A stretch of 42,729 nt of DNA, taken from assembly GCA_022767345.1 (NCBI GenBank), contig JALEOD010000040.1, positions 1 through 42,729 of the forward strand. Reading direction: 5' to 3'. How positions within the stretch are numbered: position 1 is the stretch's first letter; every line of letters begins with the position of its first letter. The notes beneath the pieces were generated by a model. It ran no database searches and had not been told where the DNA came from. It worked only from the letters and a program-made list of their open reading frames with translations. The translations under genes were made by a program, and so were the position numbers. The DNA is from Emergencia sp. Its GTDB lineage: Bacteria > Bacillota > Clostridia > Peptostreptococcales > Anaerovoracaceae. Positions 23,420 to 32,317 of this stretch are shown here, piece after piece.

Positions 23420-24178
23420 TTACTTTCCACCCTCCATATTGTTAATCAAATTTGCCTGATATCCGGCGCCGAAGCCATTATCTATGTTGACAACGCTGAC
23501 ACCGCTCGCACAGGAGTTCAGCATGGACAAAAGCGCCGTGACACCGCCCAAAGCCGTTCCATAGCCGATGCTGGTCGGCACTGCAATGACCGGACAGTCA
23601 GCAAGGCCTCCAATGACAGAAGCAAGAGCACCTTCCATGCCGGCGATAGCGATAATCACCCTGGCATTCATGATTGTCTCTACATGGGCAAGCAGTCTGT
23701 GAATCCCCGCAACGCCCACATCATAAAGCCGCTCCACGTGATTTCCCATGATTTCAGCAGTCAGCGCCGCTTCCTCGGCGACAGGAATATCGCTGGTGCC
23801 GCCGGTTGCCACCAGAATATAGCCGCTGTGTTTAGGCGCAATCTTCTCTCCCACAAGACCGATTCGTGCCTCCCCAAAATACGTAAAAGGAATATCCTTC
23901 TGAAAATAATCGGCGGCTTCACGACTCATACGAGTGATTAGTATAGTCTTCTGACCGCTGTTCCAAAGGGTATGGGCGATTTTATCAATCTGCTGAGGGC
24001 TTTTCCCCGCTCCGTAAATAATCTCCGACGCGCCCTGCCGAACCCCTCTGTGATGATCCAGCGACGCAATATCAATTTCCTCAAAAGGCGCCATTTTCAG
24101 CTCCAAAAGCGCCTGTTCCACATCTTTCTTTCCATCTGCCACCTGCTGCAGCAGCTTCTTAACATCATGCTGTTCCAT
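23420..24178 (-). CDS. larB: Nickel-pincer cofactor protein LarB (carboxylase/hydrolase)
   Basis: 252 residues. LarB carboxylates and cleaves nicotinic acid adenine dinucleotide to pyridinium-3,5-biscarboxylate mononucleotide, the first step of the cofactor path. The N-terminal part carries DHHRGVRQGASEIIYGAGKSPQQI. The C-terminal half is the PurE/AIR-carboxylase-like domain (VATGGTSDIPVAEEAALTAE, YDVGVAGIHRLL, IAGMEGALASVIGGLADCPVIAVPTSIGYG). It ends one base before the larC start, and larE is 19 bp upstream. Confidence 0.94.
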   Translation of the reverse strand: MEQHDVKKLLQQVADGKKDVEQALLELKMAPFEEIDIASLDHHRGVRQGASEIIYGAGKSPQQIDKIAHTLWNSGQKTILITRMSREAADYFQKDIPFTYFGEARIGLVGEKIAPKHSGYILVATGGTSDIPVAEEAALTAEIMGNHVERLYDVGVAGIHRLLAHVETIMNARVIIAIAGMEGALASVIGGLADCPVIAVPTSIGYGTALGGVTALLSMLNSCASGVSVVNIDNGFGAGYQANLINNMEGGK

Positions 24179-24197
24179 GGTAGTTCCTTTCTGTTTT

Positions 24198-24950
24198 TTA
24201 TCGTGACTGCATATCCAGCAGTACTATGTCAAAATATGGTTTCAGCGCATCGTTTACGGCTTTCCCGGAAGCGATGAACCTGCCCATCTGGGCTTCCGGC
24301 AGCTGCACTCTGGCGCTGTCGTGAAAGAGTCTGATACGAAAATCAGAAAACCCCAATTCCATCAGCGCATTTTCCGCGCCTTCCACCCTGCGCAGTTTTT
24401 CTTCTGTAATCTTTTCACCTGCAGGCACTCTGGTTGCAAGGCAGGCATAGGACGGCTTATCCCAAGTAAAAAGTCCCGCTGCTTTGGAGCGATTTCTTAC
24501 CTCTTCCTTCGTAATTCCGCAAAGGCGCAGAGGCGACAGCACCCTCATTTCCGAAAGAGCCTTCATACCCGGTCTGTCCCCCGCCTCATCGGAGGCATTG
24601 GTCCCGTCGATGATTACATCGTATCCATCTTCCGCCGCTGCCTCAAGAATCATGTTGAAAATGTGTTTCTTGCAGTAATAGCACCGATTTTTCGGATTGC
24701 TTGCTACTGTGTCATCTTTCAAAACATCACACGCCAGGACGCGCAGCTCTGCAGAAAGTTCGCTGGCCAGTCTCTTTGCATCCACAAGTTCAAAAGCCGG
24801 CTGAAACTGACTCTTTACGAAATACGCAGTTACATCTGCACCCCACGCCTTCGCCGCATAAAGCAGATATGCCGAATCGACACCTCCGGAAAACGCCAGC
24901 GCCGCCTTCGGGTGGTTTGTGAAAAACTCTTTCAAATTCCTATCTTCCAT
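24198..24950 (-). CDS. larE: Nickel-pincer cofactor sulfur transferase LarE
   Basis: 250 residues from the ATG at 24950 (GAAAGGTG upstream); the frame extends 30 codons further but through the attenuator-like hairpin. LarE adenylates the carboxylates of the LarB product and adds sulfur. The PP-loop ATP motif is AFSGGVDSAYLL. The cysteine corresponding to the sacrificial Cys of the L. plantarum enzyme is in SYACLATR. A CYYC pair (in NRCYYCKK) is also present, giving three cysteines, the pattern reported for LarE homologues that hold a [4Fe-4S] cluster, so this enzyme may be catalytic rather than sacrificial (inference). First gene of the operon. Confidence 0.93.
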   Translation of the reverse strand: MEDRNLKEFFTNHPKAALAFSGGVDSAYLLYAAKAWGADVTAYFVKSQFQPAFELVDAKRLASELSAELRVLACDVLKDDTVASNPKNRCYYCKKHIFNMILEAAAEDGYDVIIDGTNASDEAGDRPGMKALSEMRVLSPLRLCGITKEEVRNRSKAAGLFTWDKPSYACLATRVPAGEKITEEKLRRVEGAENALMELGFSDFRIRLFHDSARVQLPEAQMGRFIASGKAVNDALKPYFDIVLLDMQSR

Positions 24951-24971
24951 CTCTGTCACCTTTCTGAAAAA

Positions 24972-25029
24972 CAAAAACGCCACGAAACAATCCGGGGTTT
25001 CTGCGAAACCCGATGTGCCTTCGTGGCGT
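24972..25029 (-). promoter_or_regulatory. Attenuator-like hairpin upstream of larE
   Basis: Outer stem ACGCCACGAA (24977-24986) / TTCGTGGCGT (25020-25029) and inner stem GGGTTT (24995-25000) / AAACCC (25006-25011). On the minus strand the hairpin is followed by TTTTTGTTTTT and then the larE ribosome site, so it is a terminator inside the leader. No known riboswitch class recognised in the roughly 100 nt before it. Confidence 0.65.
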
Positions 25030-25139
25030 AATCTCCGCAATATGTATTTAAAATATCATTCTCAGTTTTCTGAATCTATGTCTGCCCGAGCTCTGGAAGC
25101 CCCTCTGTGATTTCTTCGTGAAATCCACTATTCTTAAAT

Positions 25140-25168
25140 ATTGTACCCCAGCCCGGCCCAAAAATCAA
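25140..25168 (-). promoter_or_regulatory. Sigma-A promoter of the lar/ABC operon
   Basis: Minus strand TTGATT (25163-25168), 17-bp spacer, TACAAT (25140-25145). It gives a leader of about 180 nt before larE, which contains the attenuator-like hairpin at 24972-25029. Confidence 0.6.
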
Positions 25169-25304
25169 GTTTTTTTGAGCCGGAACCTGATGTCTCTAAA
25201 ATTCAAAATAGCCCTTTGCTAATATACACCAAAAAAATCCCATCTGATTGCATGAATTTTATTTTTCCACGTATAGTTTCTGTAAAAAAGAGCTGCACAA
25301 ATCC

Positions 25305-25697
25305 CTACTGCATTTCTTCCAGCCTGCCGTGCTTTTCGTAGCGGCTGAGGCGGCTGATTTTATTTTCATCGTCTACAAAGACAACCCGCGGCGGATTCTC
25401 CGCTGCTTCCTCCGGACTCATCTTTGCATATGCCATGATGATAACCTTATCGCCCTTCTGCACGCAGCGGGCTGCCGCGCCATTGAGACAGATAATGCCG
25501 CTTCCCGCTTCTCCTGCGATGGTATAGGTTTCAAAGCGCGCGCCGTTGTTGATGTCAACAATCTGCACTTTTTCATATTCCAAAATGCCGGAGGCTTCAA
25601 GCAGCGCAGAATCCACAGTAATGCTGCCCACATAATCAAGCTCTGCCTGGGTCACCGTAGCACGATGAATTTTTCCTTTTAACATCTCGATATACAT
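25305..25697 (-). CDS. panD: Aspartate 1-decarboxylase PanD
   Basis: 130-residue pyruvoyl enzyme making beta-alanine from L-aspartate for pantothenate. The proenzyme self-cleaves between Gly24 and Ser25 in YVGSITVD, which is intact; [17 protein letters not shown] before it and [19 protein letters not shown] after it are family signatures. Last gene of the pan operon, 10 bp after panC. Confidence 0.97.
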   Translation of the reverse strand: MYIEMLKGKIHRATVTQAELDYVGSITVDSALLEASGILEYEKVQIVDINNGARFETYTIAGEAGSGIICLNGAAARCVQKGDKVIIMAYAKMSPEEAAENPPRVVFVDDENKISRLSRYEKHGRLEEMQ

Positions 25698-25707
25698 GAT
25701 TTCCCCC

Positions 25708-26553
25708 TTAGCCTTCGTAAATAAAATTGTCGATAAGTCTGGTCTTTCCGATGTAAACTGCCATAGCCACCAGCACAGGCGGTTTCATTTCAGATACCGG
25801 TTCTACAGAAACTGCGTCTACAGCCTGCACATAGTCAATTTTTGCCATAGGTTCTGCTTCGATGACCTTTTTCATCGCAGCTACGATAGCGTCAGCGGAT
25901 TTTTCGCCGCTTTCAGCCATTTCGCTTCCCAGCTTTACAGCCTTTGAAAGAACCAGGGCCGCCTTGCGTTCTTCTTCATTGAGATAAGTATTTCTGGAAC
26001 TCTTTGCAAGACCGTCTGCCTCACGGATAATCGGGCAGCCGACAATTTCAATGCCGAAGTTCAAATCGCGAACCATGCGGCGAATAACGGCCAGCTGCTG
26101 CGCGTCCTTCTGTCCGAAATACGCTCTGTCCGGCGTCACGATATTAAACAATTTGGAAACTACCGTGCACACGCCGCTGAAATGAATCGGTCTTGATTTT
26201 CCGCAAAGCTCCCCTGTCAAGGCGCGCATGTCCACAAAGGTACAGGCATCTTCCGCGTACATTTCGGAAGGCTCCGGGTTGAACAGAAGGGATGCGCCCG
26301 CATTTTCACACAGGGCTGCGTCTCTGTTTAAATCTCTCGGATAGCTTTCCAAATCTTCGCCCGGTCCGAACTGCGTCGGGTTGACAAAATCGCTGACAAC
26401 GACTCTGTCGTTTTCTTTTGCGGCACGGAGAATTAAGCTCTCGTGTCCTTCATGGAGAAAGCCCATAGTAGGCACCAGCCCTACAGTAAGACCCTCTGCT
26501 TTCCAAGCCTTGACGGCACTTCTTACTTCTTCAATAGTTTTTACGATTTTCAT
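25708..26553 (-). CDS. panC: Pantothenate synthetase PanC
   Basis: 281 residues. ATP-dependent condensation of pantoate and beta-alanine. Nucleotidyltransferase HxGH motif in [16 protein letters not shown], then [38 protein letters not shown] and the KMSKS-like [10 protein letters not shown] region. The order panB-panC-panD is conserved, with short gaps to both neighbours. Confidence 0.97.
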   Translation of the reverse strand: MKIVKTIEEVRSAVKAWKAEGLTVGLVPTMGFLHEGHESLILRAAKENDRVVVSDFVNPTQFGPGEDLESYPRDLNRDAALCENAGASLLFNPEPSEMYAEDACTFVDMRALTGELCGKSRPIHFSGVCTVVSKLFNIVTPDRAYFGQKDAQQLAVIRRMVRDLNFGIEIVGCPIIREADGLAKSSRNTYLNEEERKAALVLSKAVKLGSEMAESGEKSADAIVAAMKKVIEAEPMAKIDYVQAVDAVSVEPVSEMKPPVLVAMAVYIGKTRLIDNFIYEG

Positions 26554-26572
26554 TCTCTTTGCTCCCTGTTTA

Positions 26573-27400
26573 TTAGTACAATTTATTTATAACATCATCA
26601 GAAATTTTAAAAGTGTGTTCTTCTGCCGGGAATGTGCCTGCTTTTACCTCTTCGATATAACCTGCGATGCCTTCCCGCATGACTGCGCCAACATCAGCAA
26701 AATGCTTTACAAACTTCGGCTTAAAGTCGGAGAAGATTGCCAGCATGTCCTGATATACAAGCACCTGACCGTCACATCCGTTTCCTGCGCCGATACCGAT
26801 AGTCGGAATGGAAATGGTCTCGCTGATGATCTTCGCCAGCTTACCAGGCACGCATTCCAGCACCACTGCAAAAGCCCCTGCTGCTTCGACTGCTTTGGCC
26901 TCTTCAATGAGTTTTCTCGCTGCTTCCTCGCTCTTTCCCTGCACTTTAAATCCGCCAAAAGCGTTGACAGACTGCGGTGTCAGACCGATATGGGCAACCA
27001 CCGGAATGGAAGCCTCCACAATCGCCTTAATCTGTGGACAAACAGTTGCGCCGCCCTCCAGCTTTACAGCGTTGCATCTGCCCTCTTTCATCAGTCTTCC
27101 CGCATTGACTACCGCGTCATAAACGGAAGTCTGATAGCTCATAAAAGGCATATCGCCTACGACCATGGCGTTTTTCGTTCCTCTTGCAACGGCTGCGGTA
27201 TGATGAATCATATCCTCCATGGTTACAGACAATGTATCCTCATAACCCAGCATGGTCATGCCCAGAGAATCCCCCACCAATAGCATGTTAACACCAACCT
27301 CATCCATCAGTTTTGCGGTAGAATAATCATATGCTGTCAGCATTGTGATTTTATCTCCGTCCACTTTCTGCTGTTTTAAAGTTGCCACCGTGTTTTTCAT
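26573..27400 (-). CDS. panB: 3-methyl-2-oxobutanoate hydroxymethyltransferase PanB
   Basis: 275 residues. Transfers a hydroxymethyl group from methylene-tetrahydrofolate to 2-ketoisovalerate to give ketopantoate. Signatures: [71 protein letters not shown] and [21 protein letters not shown]. The start overlaps the upstream Rossmann/DUF2520 gene by ATGA (27397-27400). Confidence 0.97.
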   Translation of the reverse strand: MKNTVATLKQQKVDGDKITMLTAYDYSTAKLMDEVGVNMLLVGDSLGMTMLGYEDTLSVTMEDMIHHTAAVARGTKNAMVVGDMPFMSYQTSVYDAVVNAGRLMKEGRCNAVKLEGGATVCPQIKAIVEASIPVVAHIGLTPQSVNAFGGFKVQGKSEEAARKLIEEAKAVEAAGAFAVVLECVPGKLAKIISETISIPTIGIGAGNGCDGQVLVYQDMLAIFSDFKPKFVKHFADVGAVMREGIAGYIEEVKAGTFPAEEHTFKISDDVINKLY

Positions 27401-28266
27401 TGTTCTAACTCCTTTTTCAATTTCCTGTAATCTCTACCTGGATTTTTTCTTTCTGCAATCTTTACAAGTCGTTTTGACAAAACTCTGTAGCTCTGCAAAA
27501 TTTCCTCGTCCAAAGTTCCCGCCTCTTTCGCTTTTCCTAAAGCCGTAAGGTGCGCCGCTACGGTTTTCTCATCTCCCCGCTCGCAGGGCCCCGTCAGGGC
27601 TTTTTCCGGTCCTGCCGAGGTCACCGCCTCTGCGTTTCCCAGTATTAAAGGCGCCAGTGCCTTTTCTGCGTCTTCCTTTTCAAAGCCGCACTGCTGCAAA
27701 AGCTGCGCGCCCATATCGGCAAGGGCAATCACCTGATTGCTGACCATGACCGCCGCCGCATGGTAAAGGGTTTTCACCTCGGGGCTGATGATGCCTACCC
27801 GGTTGCCCAGATTTTCAAAACACTGTCGCATGTCGTCAAGCCGCAACGGACTTCCTTCTATGGCAAAATACGCCTTTGAAAGTTCCTGATAGGACTGGTA
27901 CTTGCTGCTGACTGCATAGAGAGGATGTATGGAATACCGGCAGGCACCCCGTTCCTCTGCATTAAAAAAAACGGTCGATGGAATCGAACCGCTGCAATGA
28001 CAAATATTTTTATCTTCAATGGGCAGACTGCGCATGTCATCCCAGATTTCACTGATACAGCCGTCGGGTACTGTAATGAAAAGGGTATCACTGTCACCTA
28101 CAATATCTGCTAATGTTTCGTAGTATCTGCTGCCAGTAAAGGCTGCCGCTTCTTTTGCGGAATCCGGGCTTTTGCTGTAATAGCCGCTGAGGGCTACTCC
28201 GCCTTCTGCCAGATACTTTCCCAGTGAGAAGCCGACCTTACCGGCTCCTATAAAACCTGCCTTCAT
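27397..28266 (-). CDS. Rossmann/DUF2520 protein, probable PanG-type ketopantoate reductase
   Basis: 289 residues. N-terminal NADP-binding Rossmann domain ([22 protein letters not shown], GxGxxG-type) and C-terminal DUF2520 helical domain (about 145-270, including [23 protein letters not shown]). This two-domain family includes PanG of Francisella, shown to be a third type of ketopantoate reductase, with complementing homologues in other bacteria including clostridia. It is first in the operon, overlaps panB by ATGA, and no panE is present, so the role fits. The start at 28266 is preceded by AGGAGGTG; the GTG at 28275 is part of that ribosome site. Confidence 0.85.
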   Translation of the reverse strand: MKAGFIGAGKVGFSLGKYLAEGGVALSGYYSKSPDSAKEAAAFTGSRYYETLADIVGDSDTLFITVPDGCISEIWDDMRSLPIEDKNICHCSGSIPSTVFFNAEERGACRYSIHPLYAVSSKYQSYQELSKAYFAIEGSPLRLDDMRQCFENLGNRVGIISPEVKTLYHAAAVMVSNQVIALADMGAQLLQQCGFEKEDAEKALAPLILGNAEAVTSAGPEKALTGPCERGDEKTVAAHLTALGKAKEAGTLDEEILQSYRVLSKRLVKIAERKNPGRDYRKLKKELEQ

Positions 28267-28418
28267 ACCTATCACCTCCTGATTTTCTCCGGAGTAGATA
28301 TGCGCTGATTGTCTTCTGCCCTTAGTGTTGTTCCTCTTGCCGGATACAACCCAAAGACATTTCCTCTTTCAGATAAAAATCGGTATCGCTTCGGTTCTCT
28401 CGAATGCCATCCACGTTT

Positions 28419-28447
28419 ACTATAGCATTTTCAACCGGGTTTGTACA
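28419..28447 (-). promoter_or_regulatory. Promoter of the pan operon
   Basis: Minus strand TGTACA (28442-28447), 17-bp spacer, TATAGT (28419-28424) with TGC extended -10. Leader of about 146 nt before the first gene; no structure recognised in it. Confidence 0.5.
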
Positions 28448-28650
28448 GTGTTTTTTGGCAGAAAACCTGCATTCCCACAGCAAAAAACTGCAATAAAACC
28501 TGCAGCTTTCTGCAAAATCTGAGAAATCCTGCGCTGCTTTGCAAAACAAAGTTTTCGGACAGGTTGCTGCAAACAATTATTTGATAAGTATCACCTTTTT
28601 AACATTTTAAATTGGGTTGCCCTCAAAGTTCTGAGTTTTTATCATAACAG

Positions 28651-28685
28651 GAAAGAACCGCCTCACAAATCGAAACGGTTCTTTC
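28651..28685 (-). terminator. Hairpin downstream of the surface-protein gene
   Basis: Perfect 10-bp arms GAAAGAACCG (28651-28660) / CGGTTCTTTC (28676-28685), 36 bp after the stop. The T tail is weak in both directions, so it is a probable but not textbook terminator. The rest of 28276-28720 shows only the pan promoter. Confidence 0.5.
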
Positions 28686-28720
28686 GGTGCAGTGATTAGA
28701 AAGTAAAGTTATCTTATCAC

Positions 28721-31700
28721 TTATTTTTCATTTTTTCTTTTCTTTCTGACAATGATTGTACTCAGTGTTCCTGTTGATACTACGAGCATTGCTGTCAAAG
28801 CCATCAGCGGCGATTCATCACCAGTCTTCGGCTCGTCAGGATCTGCTTTTGTTTCTTCTGTATCTACAGGGCCGGGAGCCAAAGGTACATCCGGTTCATC
28901 AATTTCAGTATCATCCCCAGGTCCAGGTCCCAAAGGTACATCTGGGTCATCGATAATCGGCTCGTCAGGTTCATCAGGCTCATCTGGTCCAGGTCCCGGA
29001 TCTAATGGTACATCCGGGTCAGGTATGATAATCGGTCTGTCCGGTGTGTAAGTGTTGGTAATGGTATAACCGTTTACAGTGCTGGTGTATCCAGCCGGTA
29101 CACTCGCTTCCTCAATAGCGTACACAATATCCTTGCCATTTTCATCTTTCTCTGGAAGTTCAATCACTTTAGACCAAACTCCATTACCCAGAGTTACTGT
29201 ATCTGCAATTTCTTCTCCATTTTTGATGTTGACTGTGATTGTCGCTGGGCGATTATTCTCATAACCCGCATCATTCCATACTTTCTTGACAGTAATGGTT
29301 ACAGTCTTTTCCGGAATAATAGTGTTAGTGATAGTAAAACCTTCTGCAACAGTTCCCGTTACAACGCTGGTATATCCAGCCGGTACATCTTTCTCTCTAA
29401 TAGTATAAGTGATTTCCTTACCGTTTTCATATTTAGGAAGATTATCCCATCTGCCTGACCAGTTATTTGCTGCAGACAAAGTTTTATCGTTTCCTGTTGG
29501 TGTATTATCTTTTAAAAGTTCTGCCGTAATCCCGTTAGGGCGCTTGTTCGCTGCATTGTTATTATCATCCCAAATCTTGTTCACAGAAACACTTATTGTC
29601 TCCGGTGCGTGAGAGTTAGTGATAATACTGGTTCCCTCACTATTCGTTACGGATGAAGCGTAACCTTCCGGCACTTTAACTTCCTGAACAGAATAAGTAA
29701 TCTTATCGCCATTATCGTTTTTAACAGAGAGTTCTTTCCAGATATAGCTCCATTCGTTAGCCGCATTAAGGATTACCGGTTCGCCGTATGCGTCTTCGCC
29801 TGCATATAACTGTACTGTGATCTCCTCAGGACGCTTTCCATCCTGATTATTGCCATCATCCCAAACTTTATTTACAGTCCAGTCTCTGGTTGTTGCTTCA
29901 TAAGTGTTTGTGATGGTGAATCCGGCATCTGCACTTCCGGTTACGGATGGAGTATAGTCTTCTGGTACATTCACTTCTTCAACGGTGTACACAATCTTAC
30001 TGCCATCTGCATTATATTTTGGCAAATCAGTCCAGGTGTATGTCCAGTTTCCTACCGGTTCGGGTTCTGTTATATCCGCAGTGGTGTTTGGGCTTGCACT
30101 TGCTGTACGAAATGCTGCTGAATCCTCCTCTGGCTGTTCATTATCACTGCTCTCATCCATATTGCTTTCACCAGCTGACGATGTCTCATCTGACGGAGTA
30201 TTCAACTGTTCAACATCTTCACCGGCAGATTCCTGATTTTCGTCGGACACATCCGGCTGAACATCAGCATCTTCACCCTGATTTTCAGCATCCTTTCCAT
30301 TCTGGTTTTCAACTGTCGCTTCATTAGAAAGTTCGCCAGAGGATTCATCTGTACCAGAATCTATATCCTGTACTTTCGGTCCATAGATTACAACCGGCTC
30401 TCCACAAGTTTTTCCGTCAGCAAGTAACTGCACGGTAATACATTCGGGACGTTTTCCTGCTTCATTATCATTGTCATTCCAGACTTTCTCAACAGTCACA
30501 CTGGTTTTATTGTAGTGATTTATAACTTCGCTGTCCCTAACTGCCGCTGTTACATCACCAAAGCTTACCACAACGTGTTTATCTAATTTGGCCTTATTGA
30601 TATATCCATCCGGTACGCCTGTTTCTTCTAAGGTATAGCTGTGTCCTGACGGAATATCTGTAAAAGATACCACTCCATCAGCACCGCTTTCCGCAGTTTT
30701 AACGACTCTGCCATCGGCTTTCAGCGCAAATACCGCACCGGAAAGACTATCGCCGGAATCATCTATTTTAGTGAAGGATAAATCACCGGCAAACCCTTTT
30801 ACAGATGGAATGTTAAAATAAGCAGTTTTCAGAAGATTTTCATCAATCTCCTGATTTTCTTCTAAAATAAAGTACGTCAGAGAGGTTACGCCGTTAGTGG
30901 CATAATAAGTTTCTTTCTGATAACCATCTGATAAGGTGTCCAGTTTTACTTGATAGGATAAATGATACGTATAGGTTTTCTTAGTTTGATCAAAAACCGG
31001 CGTACAATTCTTTAAGTTCCAGGTGATTGTTTTATTGTCGTTTTTAAACTCGAATTCACCCTCAAAATCCGCCTTGCGATTAAACTTCACAAAATCGATA
31101 TTCGTTCCCATCGGATCGGTGAGAATCCATGCCTTCGCCTGCAGTTCAATCATCTTTACAATCTGATTAAAAATATCAGAAATTTCATCTACATTGTCGA
31201 CCTGCTTCGTTACAAAACCGCAATTTTTGTTGAGCCAAGTCGCTACAGGTTGTTCGAGAGAACAATGGACCCAACCATTACATTCAATCTCTTCTGTCCC
31301 TACCTGTACAGCGTAGGTATTAATCTTTGCGTTTCTAATACTTTTGCTAATTTCCTCCACTTGTCTATGAATATTGTGTGTAGTCTTTGTGCCATCCCCA
31401 ATCATATCCTTTCCATCAGAGCAGATGATGTCTGTCGATGTACGATTGCCATACTTTCCGATTCCATAAGTTGGATTGCCGTCAGTCAGCATAACAATAC
31501 TCTTGTTGGAGATATTTTTCACAGAATCCATACCCAGCAGATTCTTTGCAAGCTGCAAACCAGCTTCCATATTGGTACCGCCGTAAGCACTGAGGTTTTC
31601 GATTTCAGCACTGCACTCAGTGCCTTCCTGCACATCCGTCCAGTCTTTTACCACTTTGGCTCCGTTCTTTTTATTGTATTTATTTTCCCCGTCATCACCT

Positions 31701-32188
31701 TTCTCAAGACCACTGAATTCAACAACCGCAACCTTACGCTCCGCATTTTTATCAGCAAAGCTTTCAATAAAAGACTTTGCAGCTTTCTTGGCAGCACTTA
31801 AGCGACCATTCTTCTCCATGCTTCCGGATGTATCGATCACCAGTACGACTGCTGCATCCGGCGAAACAGCTGTTTGCTCAATCTTATCCTGTGTGATGAC
31901 TTCCAGATTGATATCGAAAACGTTTTCGGTATCAGTTCCTGTAATAGTCTTGTTCACTTTTACCTGACCGTCAGCGTAGGATTGCTGAGTGTTTCCTTTA
32001 AATTCTGCACGTTCAGGCAGCTCCCCGGTATTGTCATCAACCTGATAATACTTGCCAATCTGAATATCGCTGCCGGTCGCTGTCAGTTCTTCCGTTGCCA
32101 GTCCTTCAGCAAACACTGACAGCGGCATCAAACTTACCACCAGGAGCATACTCAGTAAAATACTGGCAGCTTTCTTAAAATTTTTCAT
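28721..32188 (-). CDS. Cell-wall-anchored VWA/SpaA/Cna-B surface protein
   Basis: 1155 residues. Signal peptide (ILLSMLLVVSLMPLSVFAEG, cleavage near 28). VWA domain from about 112 with a complete MIDAS start DTSGS (Asp119, Ser121, Ser123). A SpaA/prealbumin-like domain (about 478-560, FTKIDDSGDSLSGAVFAL) follows, then four Cna-B domains starting near 565, 769, 871 and 969, each opening with V(E/N/K)K(V/I)W(N/D)D. The first Cna-B domain is split by an acidic, Ser/Glu/Asp-rich insert at about 603-707. An Asp/Pro-rich wall-spanning stalk (about 1050-1115) precedes a sorting signal with PKTGD, a hydrophobic segment and KKRKNEK. This is the architecture of a pilus-tip or adhesin protein. No sortase is in the window. 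The leader suggests control by c-di-GMP and phase variation. Confidence 0.93.
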   Translation of the reverse strand: MKNFKKAASILLSMLLVVSLMPLSVFAEGLATEELTATGSDIQIGKYYQVDDNTGELPERAEFKGNTQQSYADGQVKVNKTITGTDTENVFDINLEVITQDKIEQTAVSPDAAVVLVIDTSGSMEKNGRLSAAKKAAKSFIESFADKNAERKVAVVEFSGLEKGDDGENKYNKKNGAKVVKDWTDVQEGTECSAEIENLSAYGGTNMEAGLQLAKNLLGMDSVKNISNKSIVMLTDGNPTYGIGKYGNRTSTDIICSDGKDMIGDGTKTTHNIHRQVEEISKSIRNAKINTYAVQVGTEEIECNGWVHCSLEQPVATWLNKNCGFVTKQVDNVDEISDIFNQIVKMIELQAKAWILTDPMGTNIDFVKFNRKADFEGEFEFKNDNKTITWNLKNCTPVFDQTKKTYTYHLSYQVKLDTLSDGYQKETYYATNGVTSLTYFILEENQEIDENLLKTAYFNIPSVKGFAGDLSFTKIDDSGDSLSGAVFALKADGRVVKTAESGADGVVSFTDIPSGHSYTLEETGVPDGYINKAKLDKHVVVSFGDVTAAVRDSEVINHYNKTSVTVEKVWNDNDNEAGKRPECITVQLLADGKTCGEPVVIYGPKVQDIDSGTDESSGELSNEATVENQNGKDAENQGEDADVQPDVSDENQESAGEDVEQLNTPSDETSSAGESNMDESSDNEQPEEDSAAFRTASASPNTTADITEPEPVGNWTYTWTDLPKYNADGSKIVYTVEEVNVPEDYTPSVTGSADAGFTITNTYEATTRDWTVNKVWDDGNNQDGKRPEEITVQLYAGEDAYGEPVILNAANEWSYIWKELSVKNDNGDKITYSVQEVKVPEGYASSVTNSEGTSIITNSHAPETISVSVNKIWDDNNNAANKRPNGITAELLKDNTPTGNDKTLSAANNWSGRWDNLPKYENGKEITYTIREKDVPAGYTSVVTGTVAEGFTITNTIIPEKTVTITVKKVWNDAGYENNRPATITVNIKNGEEIADTVTLGNGVWSKVIELPEKDENGKDIVYAIEEASVPAGYTSTVNGYTITNTYTPDRPIIIPDPDVPLDPGPGPDEPDEPDEPIIDDPDVPLGPGPGDDTEIDEPDVPLAPGPVDTEETKADPDEPKTGDESPLMALTAMLVVSTGTLSTIIVRKKRKNEK

Positions 32189-32316
32189 AATTTCCCCATC
32201 CTGCGGATTACTCCGCTTTTACCGGGCATGTGCCGCTGCCCGGACAGCTGGCTGCCAACCATGGGGGTGGTAAGGCCCTCTAGCTTTCCGTCACCGGCTT
32301 TCACCGGTTTTGGCAA
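32185..32316 (-). CDS. Possible 43-codon leader frame through the proximal aptamer
   Basis: AAAGGAGG (about 32321-32328) is followed 4-5 nt later by a TTG codon (32314-32316). The frame stays open through the whole proximal aptamer and ends TTATGA, overlapping the ATG of the surface protein by ATGA. The deduced peptide is basic and resembles nothing I know. It could be a translated leader coupled to the main gene, or the ribosome site could be a decoy. Translation is unproven. Confidence 0.35.
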   Translation of the reverse strand: MPKPVKAGDGKLEGLTTPMVGSQLSGQRHMPGKSGVIRRMGKL

Positions 32317-32317
32317 G
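32242..32317 (-). ncRNA. c-di-GMP-I (GEMM-I)-like riboswitch, gene-proximal copy
   Basis: The minus-strand RNA shows the class I core: GCCAAAACC, a stem capped by a GAAA tetraloop (CCGGT-GAAA-GCCGG), then GTGACGGAAAGCTAGAGGGCC, a second stem-loop, and GCAGCCAGCTG at the 3' side. The consensus block ACGCAAAGC is ACGGAAAGC here, a departure from the distal copy. A hairpin (CCGGGCA / TGCCCGG, 32222-32243) and GCGGA / TCCGC (32203-32216) follow before the ATG. Confidence 0.75.

Noticed and set aside
25030-25304. Leader of larE tested by eye for TPP, T-box, SAM and nickel/cobalt riboswitch signatures
   Set aside because: Only a chance CTGAGA-like string was found; the conserved cores of these classes are missing.
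28322-28576. 84-codon minus-strand frame upstream of the pan operon
   Set aside because: It runs over the predicted promoter at 28419-28447, is Cys-rich without pattern, and has no ribosome site.
31250-31801. 183-codon plus-strand frame opposite the VWA domain
   Set aside because: Antisense of a conserved domain; no start signal.
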